Shown here piece by piece: positions 46,423 through 55,291 of a DNA stretch of 64,000 bases. Every line of letters begins with the position of its first letter. Position 1 is the first letter of the stretch. A program made the translations under genes and the position numbers. Below the pieces are notes generated by a model. That model was given only the letters and a program-made list of their open reading frames with translations. It had not been told where the DNA came from and did not search any database. Source of the DNA: Pontibacter akesuensis (GTDB taxonomy: Bacteria > Bacteroidota > Bacteroidia > Cytophagales > Hymenobacteraceae); assembly GCF_001611675.1 (NCBI RefSeq), contig NZ_CP014766.1, forward strand, positions 1,240,001-1,304,000. Reading direction: 5' to 3'.

Positions 46423-46808
46423 ATGATGGAGTTGGATGAAGTAACTTATAAAGTAATCGGATGTGCAATGAAGGTGCATAACACTTTGGGAAGTGGCTTT
46501 CAGGAGGTGATTTACCAGCGTTGCCTGGCTATTGAACTGCAGCAGGCCGGACTAAATTTTGAGCGGGAGAAAGAGCAGGTAATTTTCTATAGTGGCATGG
46601 AGGTCGGTAGCAGGCGGGCAGACTTTATAATCGAGAACAGCATTGTAGTAGAGTTGAAAGCGCTAGTTAATCTTGAGGATATACACCTGGCGCAAGCTAA
46701 AACTATACTGTCGCCTACAACTTTCCGATTGGCCTGCTCATCAACTTCGGTGCCCTCAGCCTCCAATACAAAAAGGTGTTTAACAACAGCTACAAATCAA
46801 TACCATAA
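46423..46808 (+). pseudogene. GxxExxY family protein, frameshifted near its C-terminus
   Basis: The first 92 residues fit the GxxExxY family: KVHNTLGSGFQEVIYQRCL holds the GxxExxY motif, and RRADFIIENSIVVELKA has the D...ExK arrangement of PD-(D/E)XK nucleases. After AQAK (46699-46702, AAAA) the reading frame leaves the family; the unshifted frame runs to 46839. Adding one base gives NYTVAYNFPIGLLINFGALS and a normal end at 46808. So one base is missing in the A run, by mutation or sequencing error. Inverted repeats flank the gene. Family function is unknown. Confidence 0.8.
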
Positions 46809-46902
46809 TCTTAAAACTCTAAATTCAACAATCTCATAAATACTATTAACTCTCACACATCCTTAAATTTTACACCTACAGAAATCCTGCAAATTCTTAA
46901 AT

Positions 46903-46926
46903 ATCCTGAAAATCCTGATTCAGACA
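46903..46926 (-). repeat. Right 24-bp inverted repeat flanking the GxxExxY gene
   Basis: Complement of the left repeat at 46337-46360 with one mismatch. Inside it lie further AATCCTG and CCTTAAATT units that mirror the left side. The two repeats bound a 590-base cassette. No target-site duplication is evident. Confidence 0.75.
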
Positions 46927-47059
46927 TTTTGTCCTAAAATCCCGAATTTTCTCAAAAACAACCTGACATAATTACATAATTCTCATCAAAAAGTACCATT
47001 GGAGCGTAAATTGAAGGTATGTCTATTGTAAGTGAAACCAAAGGAAAACAGACGAAGAC

Positions 47060-49678
47060 ATGAACTTTAATAACTATACCATCAAAGCGCAGGAGGCCAT
47101 CCAAAAGGCCACCGAGATAGCAGGCGGCAACCAGCAGCAGGCTATCGAAACTGGGCATATTTTAAAAGCGATTCTCGCTACGGACGAGAACGTGACCAAC
47201 TTCCTGTTGCAGAAGCTGAACATTAACGGCAACATTCTCAACAGCAAGCTGGACGAAATTGTAGCAGCCTACCCAAAAGTAACCGGAGGCGGCCCGTACC
47301 TGGCAAATGATGCCAATGCGGCGCTGCAGAAAGCCACCTCTTTCCTGAAGGAGTTTGGCGATGAGTATGTTGCCATTGAGCACATGCTGCTGGGGCTGCT
47401 GGCTGGTCGCGATAAAGTGGCTGGCCTGATGAAGGATGTAGGCTTTAATGAGAAAGACCTCAAAAAAGCCATTAAAGAATTACGCGGTGGCGCGAAAGTA
47501 ACCGACCAGAACGCTGAGGCCAAGTATAACTCACTGAAGCGTTACGCGAAGGACCTGAACGAATTGGCGCGTGCCGGTAAAATTGACCCGGTAATTGGCC
47601 GTGACGAAGAAATTCGCCGCGTGCTCCAGATTCTGAGTCGCCGTACCAAAAACAACCCGGTGTTGCTGGGTGAGCCTGGTGTGGGTAAAACCGCCATCGT
47701 GGAAGGCCTGGCGCAACGCATTGTCTCTGGCGACGTGCCCGAGAACCTGAAGTCGAAGACGCTGATGAGCCTGGACATGGGCCTGCTGGTGGCAGGTGCC
47801 AAGTATAAAGGTGAATTTGAGGAGCGCCTGAAGGCAGTGATTAAAGAAGTAATTGACGCCGAAGGGGAGATTGTGCTCTTCATCGACGAGATTCATACGT
47901 TGATCGGTGCCGGTGCAGGCGGTGAGAGCGCCATGGACGCTGCCAACCTGCTGAAGCCAGCGCTGGCGCGCGGTGAGTTGCATGCTATCGGTGCCACGAC
48001 GCTGAAGGAATATCAGAAGTATATCGAGAAAGATAAAGCGTTGGAGCGACGTTTCCAGGCCGTGATGGTAGACGAGCCAAACGTACCAGATGCCATTTCC
48101 ATCCTTCGCGGTATCAAAGACAAGTATGAGCTGCACCACGGCGTGCGCATTAAAGACGATGCGATCATCGCCTCTGTGGAGCTGTCCAACCGCTATATTT
48201 CCGATCGCTTTTTGCCAGACAAGGCCATCGACCTGATGGACGAGGCGGCTGCGAAACTACGTATCGAGATTGATTCGCTACCCGTGGAACTGGATGAGAT
48301 TCAGCGCCGCATCATGCAGCTGGAAATTGAGCGTGAGGCCATCCGCCGTGAAAACGACAAGGACAAGGAGACGGTGCTCTCTAAGGAAATTGCTGACCTG
48401 AGTGGCAAGCGCGATGATCTGAAAGCCAAGTGGCAGAACGAAAAGCAGATAATCGAGGGGCTGCAGAAGGAGAAAGAAAACATTGAGCAGTATAAGCTGG
48501 AGGCTGAGCAGGCCGAGCGCGCAGGTGACTATGGCCGCGTAGCAGAGTTGCGTTACGGTAAAATTCAGGAAGCCGAGGCACATCTGAAGCAGTTGCAGGA
48601 GCAGGTGCGCGAAATGCAGGGCGAGAACCCAATGCTGAAGGAGGAAGTGAATGCCGAGGACATTGCCGAGGTGGTAGCCAAATGGACAGGTATTCCGGTA
48701 AGCAAAATGTTGCAGAGCGACCGCGAGAAACTGTTGCACCTGGAACAGGAATTGGGCAAACGCGTAGCTGGTCAGGAAGAGGCAATTGAGGCGATTTCTG
48801 ATGCCGTACGAAGAAGCCGTGCCGGTATGCAGGACCCACGTCGTCCGATCGGTTCGTTCATCTTCCTGGGTACAACCGGTGTGGGTAAAACAGAGCTTGC
48901 CAAGGCGCTGGCCGATTACCTGTTCAACGACGACAACGCCATGGTGCGCATTGATATGAGTGAGTATCAGGAGCGCCACGCGGTGAGCCGCTTGATTGGT
49001 GCGCCTCCGGGATACGTGGGATATGATGAAGGTGGCCAGCTGACAGAGGTTATTCGACGAAAGCCGTACTCTGTGGTGCTGCTCGACGAGATAGAGAAAG
49101 CGCACCCGGACGTGTTCAACATCCTGCTGCAGGTACTGGATGATGGCCGCCTGACAGACAGCAAAGGCCGTGTGGTGAACTTCAAGAATACTATCATCAT
49201 CATGACCTCGAACATTGGCTCACACATCATCCAAAGTAATTTCGAGAATATGGATGAGTTTAACCACGACGAGGTGATTGAGCGCACGAAGGATGAAGTT
49301 TTCGACCTGCTGAAGAAGTCGGTAAGGCCGGAGTTTCTGAACCGCATCGACGAACTGGTGATGTTCCGTCCGCTGAGCCGTGGCGACATCCGTAAGATTG
49401 TGACAATTCAGTTCCGCCACATTCAGGAGCGCCTGGAGGAAACAGGCATTCAACTAATCGCTACGGACGAGGTGCTGGATTACCTGGGTGAGCAAGGTTT
49501 TGACCCGCAGTTTGGTGCCCGTCCGCTGAAGCGTGTGCTGCAGCGCCAAATCCTGAACGAGCTTTCGAAGGATATCCTGGCTGGCAGAATCAGCAAGGAT
49601 TCCGTGGTGGAAGCCACGCTGGAAGATGGTAAAATCCGCTTCATAAACGTGGATGTGGAAATCCCTACGGGAGAGTAA
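47060..49678 (+). CDS. clpB: ATP-dependent disaggregase ClpB
   Basis: The 872-residue chaperone has an N domain (1-145), two AAA+ rings with Walker A GEPGVGKT (204-211) and GTTGVGKT (604-611), and the middle coiled coil (about 410-525) that defines ClpB rather than ClpC or ClpA. It lacks a ClpP-docking IGF loop, so it refolds rather than degrades proteins, working with DnaK. Arg fingers and sensor motifs lie in the usual places ([11 protein letters not shown]). A clear terminator follows. It is monocistronic; no heat-shock promoter could be assigned. Confidence 0.97.
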   Translation: MNFNNYTIKAQEAIQKATEIAGGNQQQAIETGHILKAILATDENVTNFLLQKLNINGNILNSKLDEIVAAYPKVTGGGPYLANDANAALQKATSFLKEFGDEYVAIEHMLLGLLAGRDKVAGLMKDVGFNEKDLKKAIKELRGGAKVTDQNAEAKYNSLKRYAKDLNELARAGKIDPVIGRDEEIRRVLQILSRRTKNNPVLLGEPGVGKTAIVEGLAQRIVSGDVPENLKSKTLMSLDMGLLVAGAKYKGEFEERLKAVIKEVIDAEGEIVLFIDEIHTLIGAGAGGESAMDAANLLKPALARGELHAIGATTLKEYQKYIEKDKALERRFQAVMVDEPNVPDAISILRGIKDKYELHHGVRIKDDAIIASVELSNRYISDRFLPDKAIDLMDEAAAKLRIEIDSLPVELDEIQRRIMQLEIEREAIRRENDKDKETVLSKEIADLSGKRDDLKAKWQNEKQIIEGLQKEKENIEQYKLEAEQAERAGDYGRVAELRYGKIQEAEAHLKQLQEQVREMQGENPMLKEEVNAEDIAEVVAKWTGIPVSKMLQSDREKLLHLEQELGKRVAGQEEAIEAISDAVRRSRAGMQDPRRPIGSFIFLGTTGVGKTELAKALADYLFNDDNAMVRIDMSEYQERHAVSRLIGAPPGYVGYDEGGQLTEVIRRKPYSVVLLDEIEKAHPDVFNILLQVLDDGRLTDSKGRVVNFKNTIIIMTSNIGSHIIQSNFENMDEFNHDEVIERTKDEVFDLLKKSVRPEFLNRIDELVMFRPLSRGDIRKIVTIQFRHIQERLEETGIQLIATDEVLDYLGEQGFDPQFGARPLKRVLQRQILNELSKDILAGRISKDSVVEATLEDGKIRFINVDVEIPTGE

Positions 49679-49708
49679 GGAGTATAAAGTTAAAAGTTTA
49701 GTTGATGC

Positions 49709-49737
49709 AAAAGCCTCACCCTTGGTGAGGCTTTTTG
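49709..49737 (+). terminator. Intrinsic terminator of clpB
   Basis: AAAAGCCTCACC and its complement form a 12-bp stem with loop CTT, followed by T residues. It begins 30 bases after the clpB stop. Confidence 0.85.
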
Positions 49738-49785
49738 TTTAGACTTATTTTGAAATCCTTTATATTTATAGAAAGCCCTGTAAGA

Positions 49786-50163
49786 ATGAAGCATATAAAC
49801 CAAATTATTCTCACTTATCTGTATAAGAATGACAATGGAGAATTCATAGATGTCACTCCTGCTTTCAAGAGCAAAATACCACCGAAGGAGAAATTAGATA
49901 ATGCATTTTATAACCTCCAAAAATTTGTTGAAAGGGAGTTCGCAGATGTCATTATATGGAATTTAGGAGATCCTGTGCCTAATCGAGAAGCTGAACCCTT
50001 ATCTAGAGTGCGTTTAACACAGGAAGGAAGAGATTATTTGAAAGATCAAGCACAGAAAGAAGAAACTTTAAGTTTAAGCAAAGCCTCATTGAAAATTGCA
50101 GCTGTTAGTGTCATTGTTGCCATCATTGCAATAGCTGTGGCTTATGCAACTTCAGGTTCATAA
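49786..50163 (+). CDS. Tail-anchored protein of unknown function, AT-rich
   Basis: The start at 49786 (MKHINQIILTYLYKND) gives 125 residues: a soluble, helix-rich N-terminal part, possibly winged-helix-like (LYKNDNGEFIDVT...RVRLTQEGRDYLKDQ), and a single C-terminal membrane helix (about 99-121, AAVSVIVAIIAIAVAYA). An upstream in-frame ATG at 49735 overlaps the clpB terminator and is unlikely. Base composition is clearly more AT-rich than in clpB, which hints at recent transfer. No family recognised. The tail anchor suggests a membrane-tethered DNA- or protein-binding role, which is inference. Confidence 0.6.
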   Translation: MKHINQIILTYLYKNDNGEFIDVTPAFKSKIPPKEKLDNAFYNLQKFVEREFADVIIWNLGDPVPNREAEPLSRVRLTQEGRDYLKDQAQKEETLSLSKASLKIAAVSVIVAIIAIAVAYATSGS

Positions 50164-50558
50164 ATTTGATAGAGGGGCTAGTTATAACATAATCAGTTTC
50201 AGTTGCTTCTATACAACACCGTTGGAGGCACACTTGCTTCTTTTCTGCTCATTATCAGTTATGTAATTCCATACTACTGATACTTAAGAAATCTCCCGCG
50301 AAGACCTCGCAGTGTGCGCAGCTCCTGCGAGCGTCTGGATGATGGAAAGGCTGTTGCTCCGTAGCGTCAGACGCTCGTGGGACCTTCGGACACCGCAAGG
50401 TCTTGTTGAACCTGTACAATTTTACCTCTATACCTCTTTAACCCTGAACTACTTATCTATCCTGTTAAATCTCCACAAGATTATACTTATCGTATATTAA
50501 AGTAGTACCTGCCTCCCCTCCCCAGCTTTAAAGGATTTTTTTACGTGCAGCTATACTT
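50164..50558. other. Intergenic stretch with a long imperfect palindrome
   Basis: The 395 bases carry the palindromic repeat described separately (50303-50402) and two AAGTATR-type words near 50483 and 50552. The remainder is ordinary AT-rich sequence. A short open frame crossing the repeat is a by-product of it. Confidence 0.5.
50303..50402. repeat. Dispersed palindromic repeat, copy 1
   Basis: Two 35-base arms (50303-50337 and 50368-50402) are complementary at most positions, around a 30-base loop that includes TGTTGCTCC. The arms begin GACCTCGCAGTGTGCGCAG and end AAGGTC. A related copy lies at about 51142-51232, and a partial one at 59363-59397. Confidence 0.75.
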
Positions 50559-51110
50559 ATGAAAGCGCTCTGTGTTCTCCTATTCCTCTGTCTGGCTGTT
50601 TGCACCGCAAACGCTCAGAACAGCGATGCCAAAATCGATTACCAGGTATGGGTACACGTGAAGGATAATCCGAGACCATTGAAAGGGGCCCTAATAGAGG
50701 TGCAGGACTCTGCCATACGAATTGTGCAACGGGTGTACATCCGGAAAAACAGCATTGTTTCTACAAATGCCTCTATGGTTGTGCCTGTTAGTTCTATCAG
50801 TAAAATTCAGGTCAGAAAAAAAGGTAAGGTGGCAAGAGGGGTCTTGCTCGGCGCTTTGGGTGGTATGGCAGTAGGCGCAATTGTGGGCTACGCCAGCGGC
50901 GATGACACCTGCCCCCCAGGCTCATGGTGCTTATTCCAGCTTTCTGCGGGGGATAAAGCCGTTATAGGCGGTGTAACCGGTATAGGCCCTGGAATGGCAC
51001 TTGGTGCCCTGGCAAGCAGCGGCAAAAAGACAACCATCATCAATGGCGATCAAACCCTGTATACCAATGCCAGACATCAGCTACAAAGTTTTGTGAACCA
51101 ACGGCAGTAG
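50559..51110 (+). CDS. Exported glycine-zipper protein of unknown function
   Basis: The 183-residue product has a signal peptide (about 1-19, ending TANAQ), a beta-rich domain (about 25-90, YQVWVHVKD...RVYIRKNSI), and a glycine-rich hydrophobic part (about 95-150) with LLGALGGMAVGAIVGYASG and a second GGVTGIGPGMALGALA run, a glycine-zipper pattern that can pack in membranes. A CPPGSWC pair between them could form a disulfide. Function unknown. It is flanked on both sides by copies of the same palindromic repeat. Confidence 0.7.
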   Translation: MKALCVLLFLCLAVCTANAQNSDAKIDYQVWVHVKDNPRPLKGALIEVQDSAIRIVQRVYIRKNSIVSTNASMVVPVSSISKIQVRKKGKVARGVLLGALGGMAVGAIVGYASGDDTCPPGSWCLFQLSAGDKAVIGGVTGIGPGMALGALASSGKKTTIINGDQTLYTNARHQLQSFVNQRQ

Positions 51111-51141
51111 CAAATGATTTGAGCTGTAGGGAGTTTTCCAG

Positions 51142-51232
51142 AATACTCAGCTTCGGGGAGCGCCTGACAAGGAAAGTTTGTTGCTCCGCAGCACCAGCCG
51201 CTCGCGAAACCTTCGGACACCGTGAGGTATTT
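51142..51232. repeat. Dispersed palindromic repeat, copy 2
   Basis: It shares TGTTGCTCCG, CCTTCGGACACCG and an arm of the GCGCCTGAC/CCGCTCGCG type with copy 1. The left arm is shortened. It runs up to the stop of the leftward SpoIIAA-like gene at 51235. Confidence 0.6.
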
Positions 51233-51234
51233 GT

Positions 51235-51600
51235 TTATTTTTCCTGCACCCACGCCATGGCCTCCTTCTTCTCCGATAGATCAAAGTAGCGTACGCCTTT
51301 CTTTTTAACGGGGCTGATAAGGTTGGCGGCCCACTCCTGCCACTTCTTCTCTCCTACCATGGCCACCCTGCCATAATCCAACCCGTGCACCACATCAAAC
51401 ATTCCGTTTTCTATGGCAGCCACAGCATTTACCTCCCCCAGGTCAAGATCTACCATTTCATAGTATAGATGTGCCTCTTTATACTTGCCCATCAGGTCGC
51501 GGAGCAGGTTGCGGTACTGGTCGAAGTCGGCAATGCTGAGGGCCTTGCTTACCCGTACAGCCAGTAGGTTATTGTGTGTTTCAGGTAATATCTCTAACAT
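51235..51600 (-). CDS. SpoIIAA-like (STAS/SEC14-type) protein
   Basis: The start at 51600 (MLEILPETHNN) gives 121 residues and drops a Cys-rich 19-residue extension that is not family-like. The layout, NLLAVRVSKALSIADFDQYR, then HLYYEMVDLD, GRVAMVGEKKWQEW, and a final YFDLSEKKEAMAWV, matches SpoIIAA-like proteins (PF11964 type). It is cytoplasmic. The function is unknown; members are thought to bind lipids or nucleotides. A more distant relative is at 15.7-16.2 kb. Confidence 0.78.
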   Translation of the reverse strand: MLEILPETHNNLLAVRVSKALSIADFDQYRNLLRDLMGKYKEAHLYYEMVDLDLGEVNAVAAIENGMFDVVHGLDYGRVAMVGEKKWQEWAANLISPVKKKGVRYFDLSEKKEAMAWVQEK

Positions 51601-51814
51601 AGGGCATAAATTTTGACTTGAGTTTAAGTGCCAGCACCCGCAGTGGCATACCACCACTATAGGGGAGCACCTGGTTTATACTTACGGAAGCAAAAGCTGC
51701 AAAGTGCCAGAACTAAGGCGAATAACAGTACGTTTAACCTGTAGCCGTTGCGCCCAAAACATACCTGCGCGCACCAGTGCTGTCCTTTAACTCCATATAC
51801 CTCATACCCTTTCC

Positions 51815-52222
51815 ATGAAGCTGTACGTACCACTCCTCGCCCTGCTTATACTTACTACACTTGCCGGCTTTACCTTCAGCAGCCAGCAAAACCATTATTC
51901 TATTGTGGGGCAGTGGAAACTGGTGGACATGCAGATCGGCAACAACAAAAAGGCTAAAGCCAGGAGCGGCATTAAGAAGTCTATTGCCCAAAACGAGATG
52001 CGGCTGGTGTTTGAGGAGTCGGGGCAGTTTATGATGGCCCTGGATGCAGATGGCAGAGGCCTGCGCGGTGGCTACTACTACGACACCACCAGCCAGGTGC
52101 TAAGTATAACGTACGGCGCCCACACCGATACCGCCCTGGTTTCGTGGGAGGGCGCAAACCGCATGGTGCACTCCACCACAGACGGCCAGACCAAAACCAT
52201 TATGGAGCGGGTAACAGAGTAG
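51815..52222 (+). CDS. Exported lipocalin-like protein
   Basis: A 135-residue protein with an N-terminal signal or anchor (about 1-22) and a beta-barrel start SIVGQWKLVDMQIG, then FEESGQFMMALDADG and RGGYYYDTTSQVLSITY, typical of lipocalin-like domains of Bacteroidota. Unlike the protein at 21.1-21.9 kb it has a single domain. Ligand unknown. It is divergent from the SpoIIAA-like gene and followed by the next membrane protein gene after about 115 bases. Confidence 0.72.
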   Translation: MKLYVPLLALLILTTLAGFTFSSQQNHYSIVGQWKLVDMQIGNNKKAKARSGIKKSIAQNEMRLVFEESGQFMMALDADGRGLRGGYYYDTTSQVLSITYGAHTDTALVSWEGANRMVHSTTDGQTKTIMERVTE

Positions 52223-52338
52223 CGCTGCATGTTCACCAGCCGCTCTAGGTTACTTGTTCAAACACCTTTTTTGGCTGTACCAGTTTTAATATATTATAAT
52301 TTCTTTATATTGTAGGACCATGACTTGTTCCTGTTCCT

Positions 52339-53016
52339 ATGAAAATATCCTTTAACACCACCCTGCACTCCTTTTGGCACCGTGTGCTCATCTGGCTCTT
52401 CTGCATGGCTGCTGGGTTTGCCATTCCTTTTTTCTTGTTTCCGGATGGGCAGCTAGTGCCTTTTGCCTTAACGCTAATTAGTTTGTTGGCACTGGCCTGG
52501 TACTTGTCAGAACGCTTTTGCCGCGGCATTGTGCGCCTTAGCTTAACCGATGCTGGCCTAAGCCGCGCCTGGCTGAAGCAGTTTCCGATGCAGCGCCGAC
52601 CGAACAGCACAATACAGTGGGGCGAAATAAAAACCTATACCATCATTAGTGGGGAGGAAGAGATCGTGAGCCAGTTAAAGTTAGAACTGCACAAAGGCAG
52701 GACCATCACCCTGGCTCATGATACGGCAGACATAAACCAGCATGGCTTTCTGGAGTTCCTGCAAGCGTTTGAAAAAGAGGTGATCATTCACAATAGCCAT
52801 ATTCAACAGCGGCAGCAAATCATGGCCGGCACACCGTTCTTCCAAACCAAAGCCGGCTTGGCCACCGTTTACGCCGTTGCCGCAGTTATACTTGGTACTT
52901 CCTTTTTCGTTTATGAAAGCCGTGTTACTTCTAATTATTTTATTCCTTTTATAGCTAGCTACCTGATTTACTGGGTTCACAACCAGGAAAAGAACACGCT
53001 ACGCAATTGGTTTTAG
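52339..53016 (+). CDS. Membrane protein with PH-like cytoplasmic part, unknown
   Basis: A 225-residue protein with two N-terminal helices (about 18-33 and 36-52), a soluble middle (about 65-150) whose TIQWGEIKTYTI and LELHKGRTITL strands resemble bacterial PH-like domains, and two further helices (about 175-195 and 200-215). Function unknown. It is convergent with the lactonase gene, with a strong shared hairpin between. Family assignment is a weak inference from topology. Confidence 0.65.
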   Translation: MKISFNTTLHSFWHRVLIWLFCMAAGFAIPFFLFPDGQLVPFALTLISLLALAWYLSERFCRGIVRLSLTDAGLSRAWLKQFPMQRRPNSTIQWGEIKTYTIISGEEEIVSQLKLELHKGRTITLAHDTADINQHGFLEFLQAFEKEVIIHNSHIQQRQQIMAGTPFFQTKAGLATVYAVAAVILGTSFFVYESRVTSNYFIPFIASYLIYWVHNQEKNTLRNWF

Positions 53017-53025
53017 CCAGTCTTA

Positions 53026-53062
53026 ACAAAAAAGACCAGCTGTACTAGCTGGTCTTTTTTGT
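53026..53062. terminator. Bidirectional terminator, 16-bp perfect stem
   Basis: ACAAAAAAGACCAGCT and its exact complement enclose the loop GTACT. A6/T6 runs on both sides let it stop transcripts from the rightward membrane-protein gene and the leftward lactonase gene. Confidence 0.85.
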
Positions 53063-53065
53063 GTT

Positions 53066-54289
53066 TTACTTTTCCTGACGGAACACCAGGTTAACCGGTT
53101 TGCTCACTTCCACCTCCTGTCCGGTGGCGGTCAGTTTGCCGGTAGTCTTATCTATTTTAAAGGTAGTAATGCTGTTTGAGCGCTCGTTTGCCACCAGCAG
53201 CACACTGCCGCTTGGGTCGATGGCAAAATCGCGGGGCCAATCGCCGCCCGTTGACACGTGTTGCACCAGGGCCAGTTTGCCCGTGTTTTCATCAACTGAA
53301 TAAACGACAATGCTGTTGTGCCCGCGGTTGGAGCCGTACACATACTTGCCGTCTGCCGACACCTTTACCGCGGCAGGCTGGTTGTTTCCCGTGAAATCTT
53401 CGGGTAAGGTAGGCAGTGTTTGTATCTCCGTGAAAGCGCCTGAGTCCGCGTTGTAGGCCAGGGCAGTCATGGTGGAGTTGAGTTCGTGCAGCAGGTACGC
53501 GTACTTGCCATTCGGGTGAAAGGCAAGGTGGCGCGGCCCGGATCCGGCCTCCGATGCATAGGCCACAGCTGGCTCGTTCGGAATTAATGTGCTTCCCTCC
53601 AGGCGGTAACCGAAAACCTTGTCAGCCCCCAAATCGACGGAATACACAAATTTACCGGAGGGGTCTGGCGCAATGTAATGGGCGTGCGGCGCCTCCTGCC
53701 GTTGCTGGTTAGGCCCGGTGCCTGCGTGTTGCAGCACCGAGGCAGCTTCGCCCAGTTGCCCGTTGTCCTTCACGGGGAAAGAAGCCACATTGCCCCCAAC
53801 GTAGTTTGCCACCAGCACCGTATTTTCATCCACGGCCACATAGCAGGGCGCGCCGCCCTTAGAAGCCACTCTGTTCAGCAAGGAGAGCTCCCCGTTCTGC
53901 TGGTTCACCGTGAAGGCACTCACCGCGCCGCCCGGCTGTCCCTCATACTCCTGAGTTTCGTTCACCGCGTATAGGTGCCTTCCTGCCGAGTCCAGTGCCA
54001 GATAAGAGGGGTTCTCGCCGCCGCCAAAGCTGTTAACTTTTGTTAACTCACCTGTGCCCGGGTTCAGGCGATACAGGAAAATGCCCGGGGCATCTGCCAC
54101 CGCATACGTACCGATGTAGACCATAGACGTTGATTCGCTTTCTGTTTCAGTTTCTGATACAACCGCATCAGTTTCCGCCTGCTCCGAGCCTGAGGAGTTA
54201 CAGGCGGTAAACGCCATGGAAAACCCGGCCAGGGCAAGGGCAGCTATTTTTACAAAGCTGCGGCGGTTATGGTTGTCAACTGTTCTCAT
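53066..54289 (-). CDS. Lactonase-family beta-propeller (6-phosphogluconolactonase type), exported
   Basis: The 407-residue product has a Tat-like signal with NRRSFVKIAALALAGF and a lipoprotein-type cysteine in FTAC (Cys30), so it is probably exported folded and lipid-anchored. The rest is a seven-bladed propeller with repeated PNGKYAYL and ADGKYVYGSNRG units, the PF10282 lactonase family related to YbhE/Pgl. Export argues against a role in the cytoplasmic pentose pathway, and hydrolysis of extracytoplasmic sugar lactones is more likely. The signal class is inferred from sequence. Confidence 0.88.
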   Translation of the reverse strand: MRTVDNHNRRSFVKIAALALAGFSMAFTACNSSGSEQAETDAVVSETETESESTSMVYIGTYAVADAPGIFLYRLNPGTGELTKVNSFGGGENPSYLALDSAGRHLYAVNETQEYEGQPGGAVSAFTVNQQNGELSLLNRVASKGGAPCYVAVDENTVLVANYVGGNVASFPVKDNGQLGEAASVLQHAGTGPNQQRQEAPHAHYIAPDPSGKFVYSVDLGADKVFGYRLEGSTLIPNEPAVAYASEAGSGPRHLAFHPNGKYAYLLHELNSTMTALAYNADSGAFTEIQTLPTLPEDFTGNNQPAAVKVSADGKYVYGSNRGHNSIVVYSVDENTGKLALVQHVSTGGDWPRDFAIDPSGSVLLVANERSNSITTFKIDKTTGKLTATGQEVEVSKPVNLVFRQEK

Positions 54290-54439
54290 TCTTTTTTCTT
54301 GCTGATTGGGTGCCGCTTCTATTGGATGGCAAATAAGTATAATACTGAACCCAAAGTAACTATTCTTCTTATATTAGCCTAAGTAAATCCTTACGCGTGC
54401 GCAGCAGACCCGTTGCCCGTAAGCCACATACTTTCACTT

Positions 54440-55291
54440 ATGATAAAAAGACGCTTACTCCTTCTGATCCTATCCCTCTTCTTTTTCGGTGCCAGCGCCG
54501 CCCAGGTAGATACGCTGGAAATTGCCAGTACAGCCATGGGCAAAACCCTGCGTGCCGGCGTAGTGGTGCCTGACTCCTACAAAAAGAAAAAGAATGGTCC
54601 TTACCCGGTTTTATACTTGCTGCACGGCTACAGCGGCGGCTTCAGAGACTGGCTAACCAAAACACCTGACAAAAACCTCGTGTCGGAGCTGGCAGATAAG
54701 TATCAAATGATCATCGTAACGCCCGACGGCGGCTACAGCGGCTGGTACCTCGACAGTCCGCTTGATAAAGCCAACCAGTATGAGACGTTCATCACGAAGG
54801 AGCTGGTGCAGCAGGTGGAGGGAAAATACCGCACGCTGCAGGATAAGAACAGCCGCTTTATCTCTGGCTTAAGTATGGGCGGGCACGGTGCTTTATATTT
54901 GTCTGCCCGCCACCCGGAGTTGTACCTGGCTGCCGGAAGCATGAGCGGCGCCGTAGACCTTTCTGCCATCGAGGGCGACATACTTACCACAGGCATAGCG
55001 CCGCTGCTGGGCCCGAAAGCAGAGAATATAGCGCGCTATAATGCAAGCTCGATAGTGTACCTGGTGCCACAGCTAAAAGCCAGCGGGGTAAAGCTCATCA
55101 TCGATTGTGGCGTGAATGATTTCCTGATAGAGGCTAACCGCGAACTGCACCGCCGCCTGGTTTACGAAAAAGTACCGCACGATTACATGGAGCGCCCCGG
55201 CGCCCACACCTGGCCTTACTGGGGCAATGCGCTGGAGTATCACCTGCTGTTTTTCCAGAAGGCACGGGCAGCGGCTATGGCGGGGAGTTGA
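54440..55291 (+). CDS. Exported esterase, S-formylglutathione-hydrolase/esterase D-like
   Basis: The start at 54440 (MIKRRLLLLILSLFFFG) gives 283 residues with a cleaved signal ending SAAQ. The catalytic domain has PVLYLLHGYSGG (about 55-66, oxyanion loop), nucleophile in GLSMGGHGAL (about 143-152), the acid region CGVNDFL, and the His in PGAHTWPYW. This family includes feruloyl and acetyl esterases as well as esterase D. An exported form may act on plant polysaccharide esters, in line with the GH8 and SGNH enzymes; the substrate is unproven. It precedes the large repeat island. Confidence 0.88.
   Translation: MIKRRLLLLILSLFFFGASAAQVDTLEIASTAMGKTLRAGVVVPDSYKKKKNGPYPVLYLLHGYSGGFRDWLTKTPDKNLVSELADKYQMIIVTPDGGYSGWYLDSPLDKANQYETFITKELVQQVEGKYRTLQDKNSRFISGLSMGGHGALYLSARHPELYLAAGSMSGAVDLSAIEGDILTTGIAPLLGPKAENIARYNASSIVYLVPQLKASGVKLIIDCGVNDFLIEANRELHRRLVYEKVPHDYMERPGAHTWPYWGNALEYHLLFFQKARAAAMAGS

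Noticed and set aside
46699..46708. Programmed frameshift in the GxxExxY gene
   Set aside because: The zero-frame reading AAA ACT is not a canonical slippery heptamer and no strong downstream stem is seen; a lost base is simpler.
48278..49105. 275-residue open frame antisense to clpB
   Set aside because: His/Leu/Gln-rich shadow of a highly conserved gene.
50280..51235. CRISPR-like spacing of related repeats
   Set aside because: Only two full copies, far apart, with a gene between; no array or cas genes.
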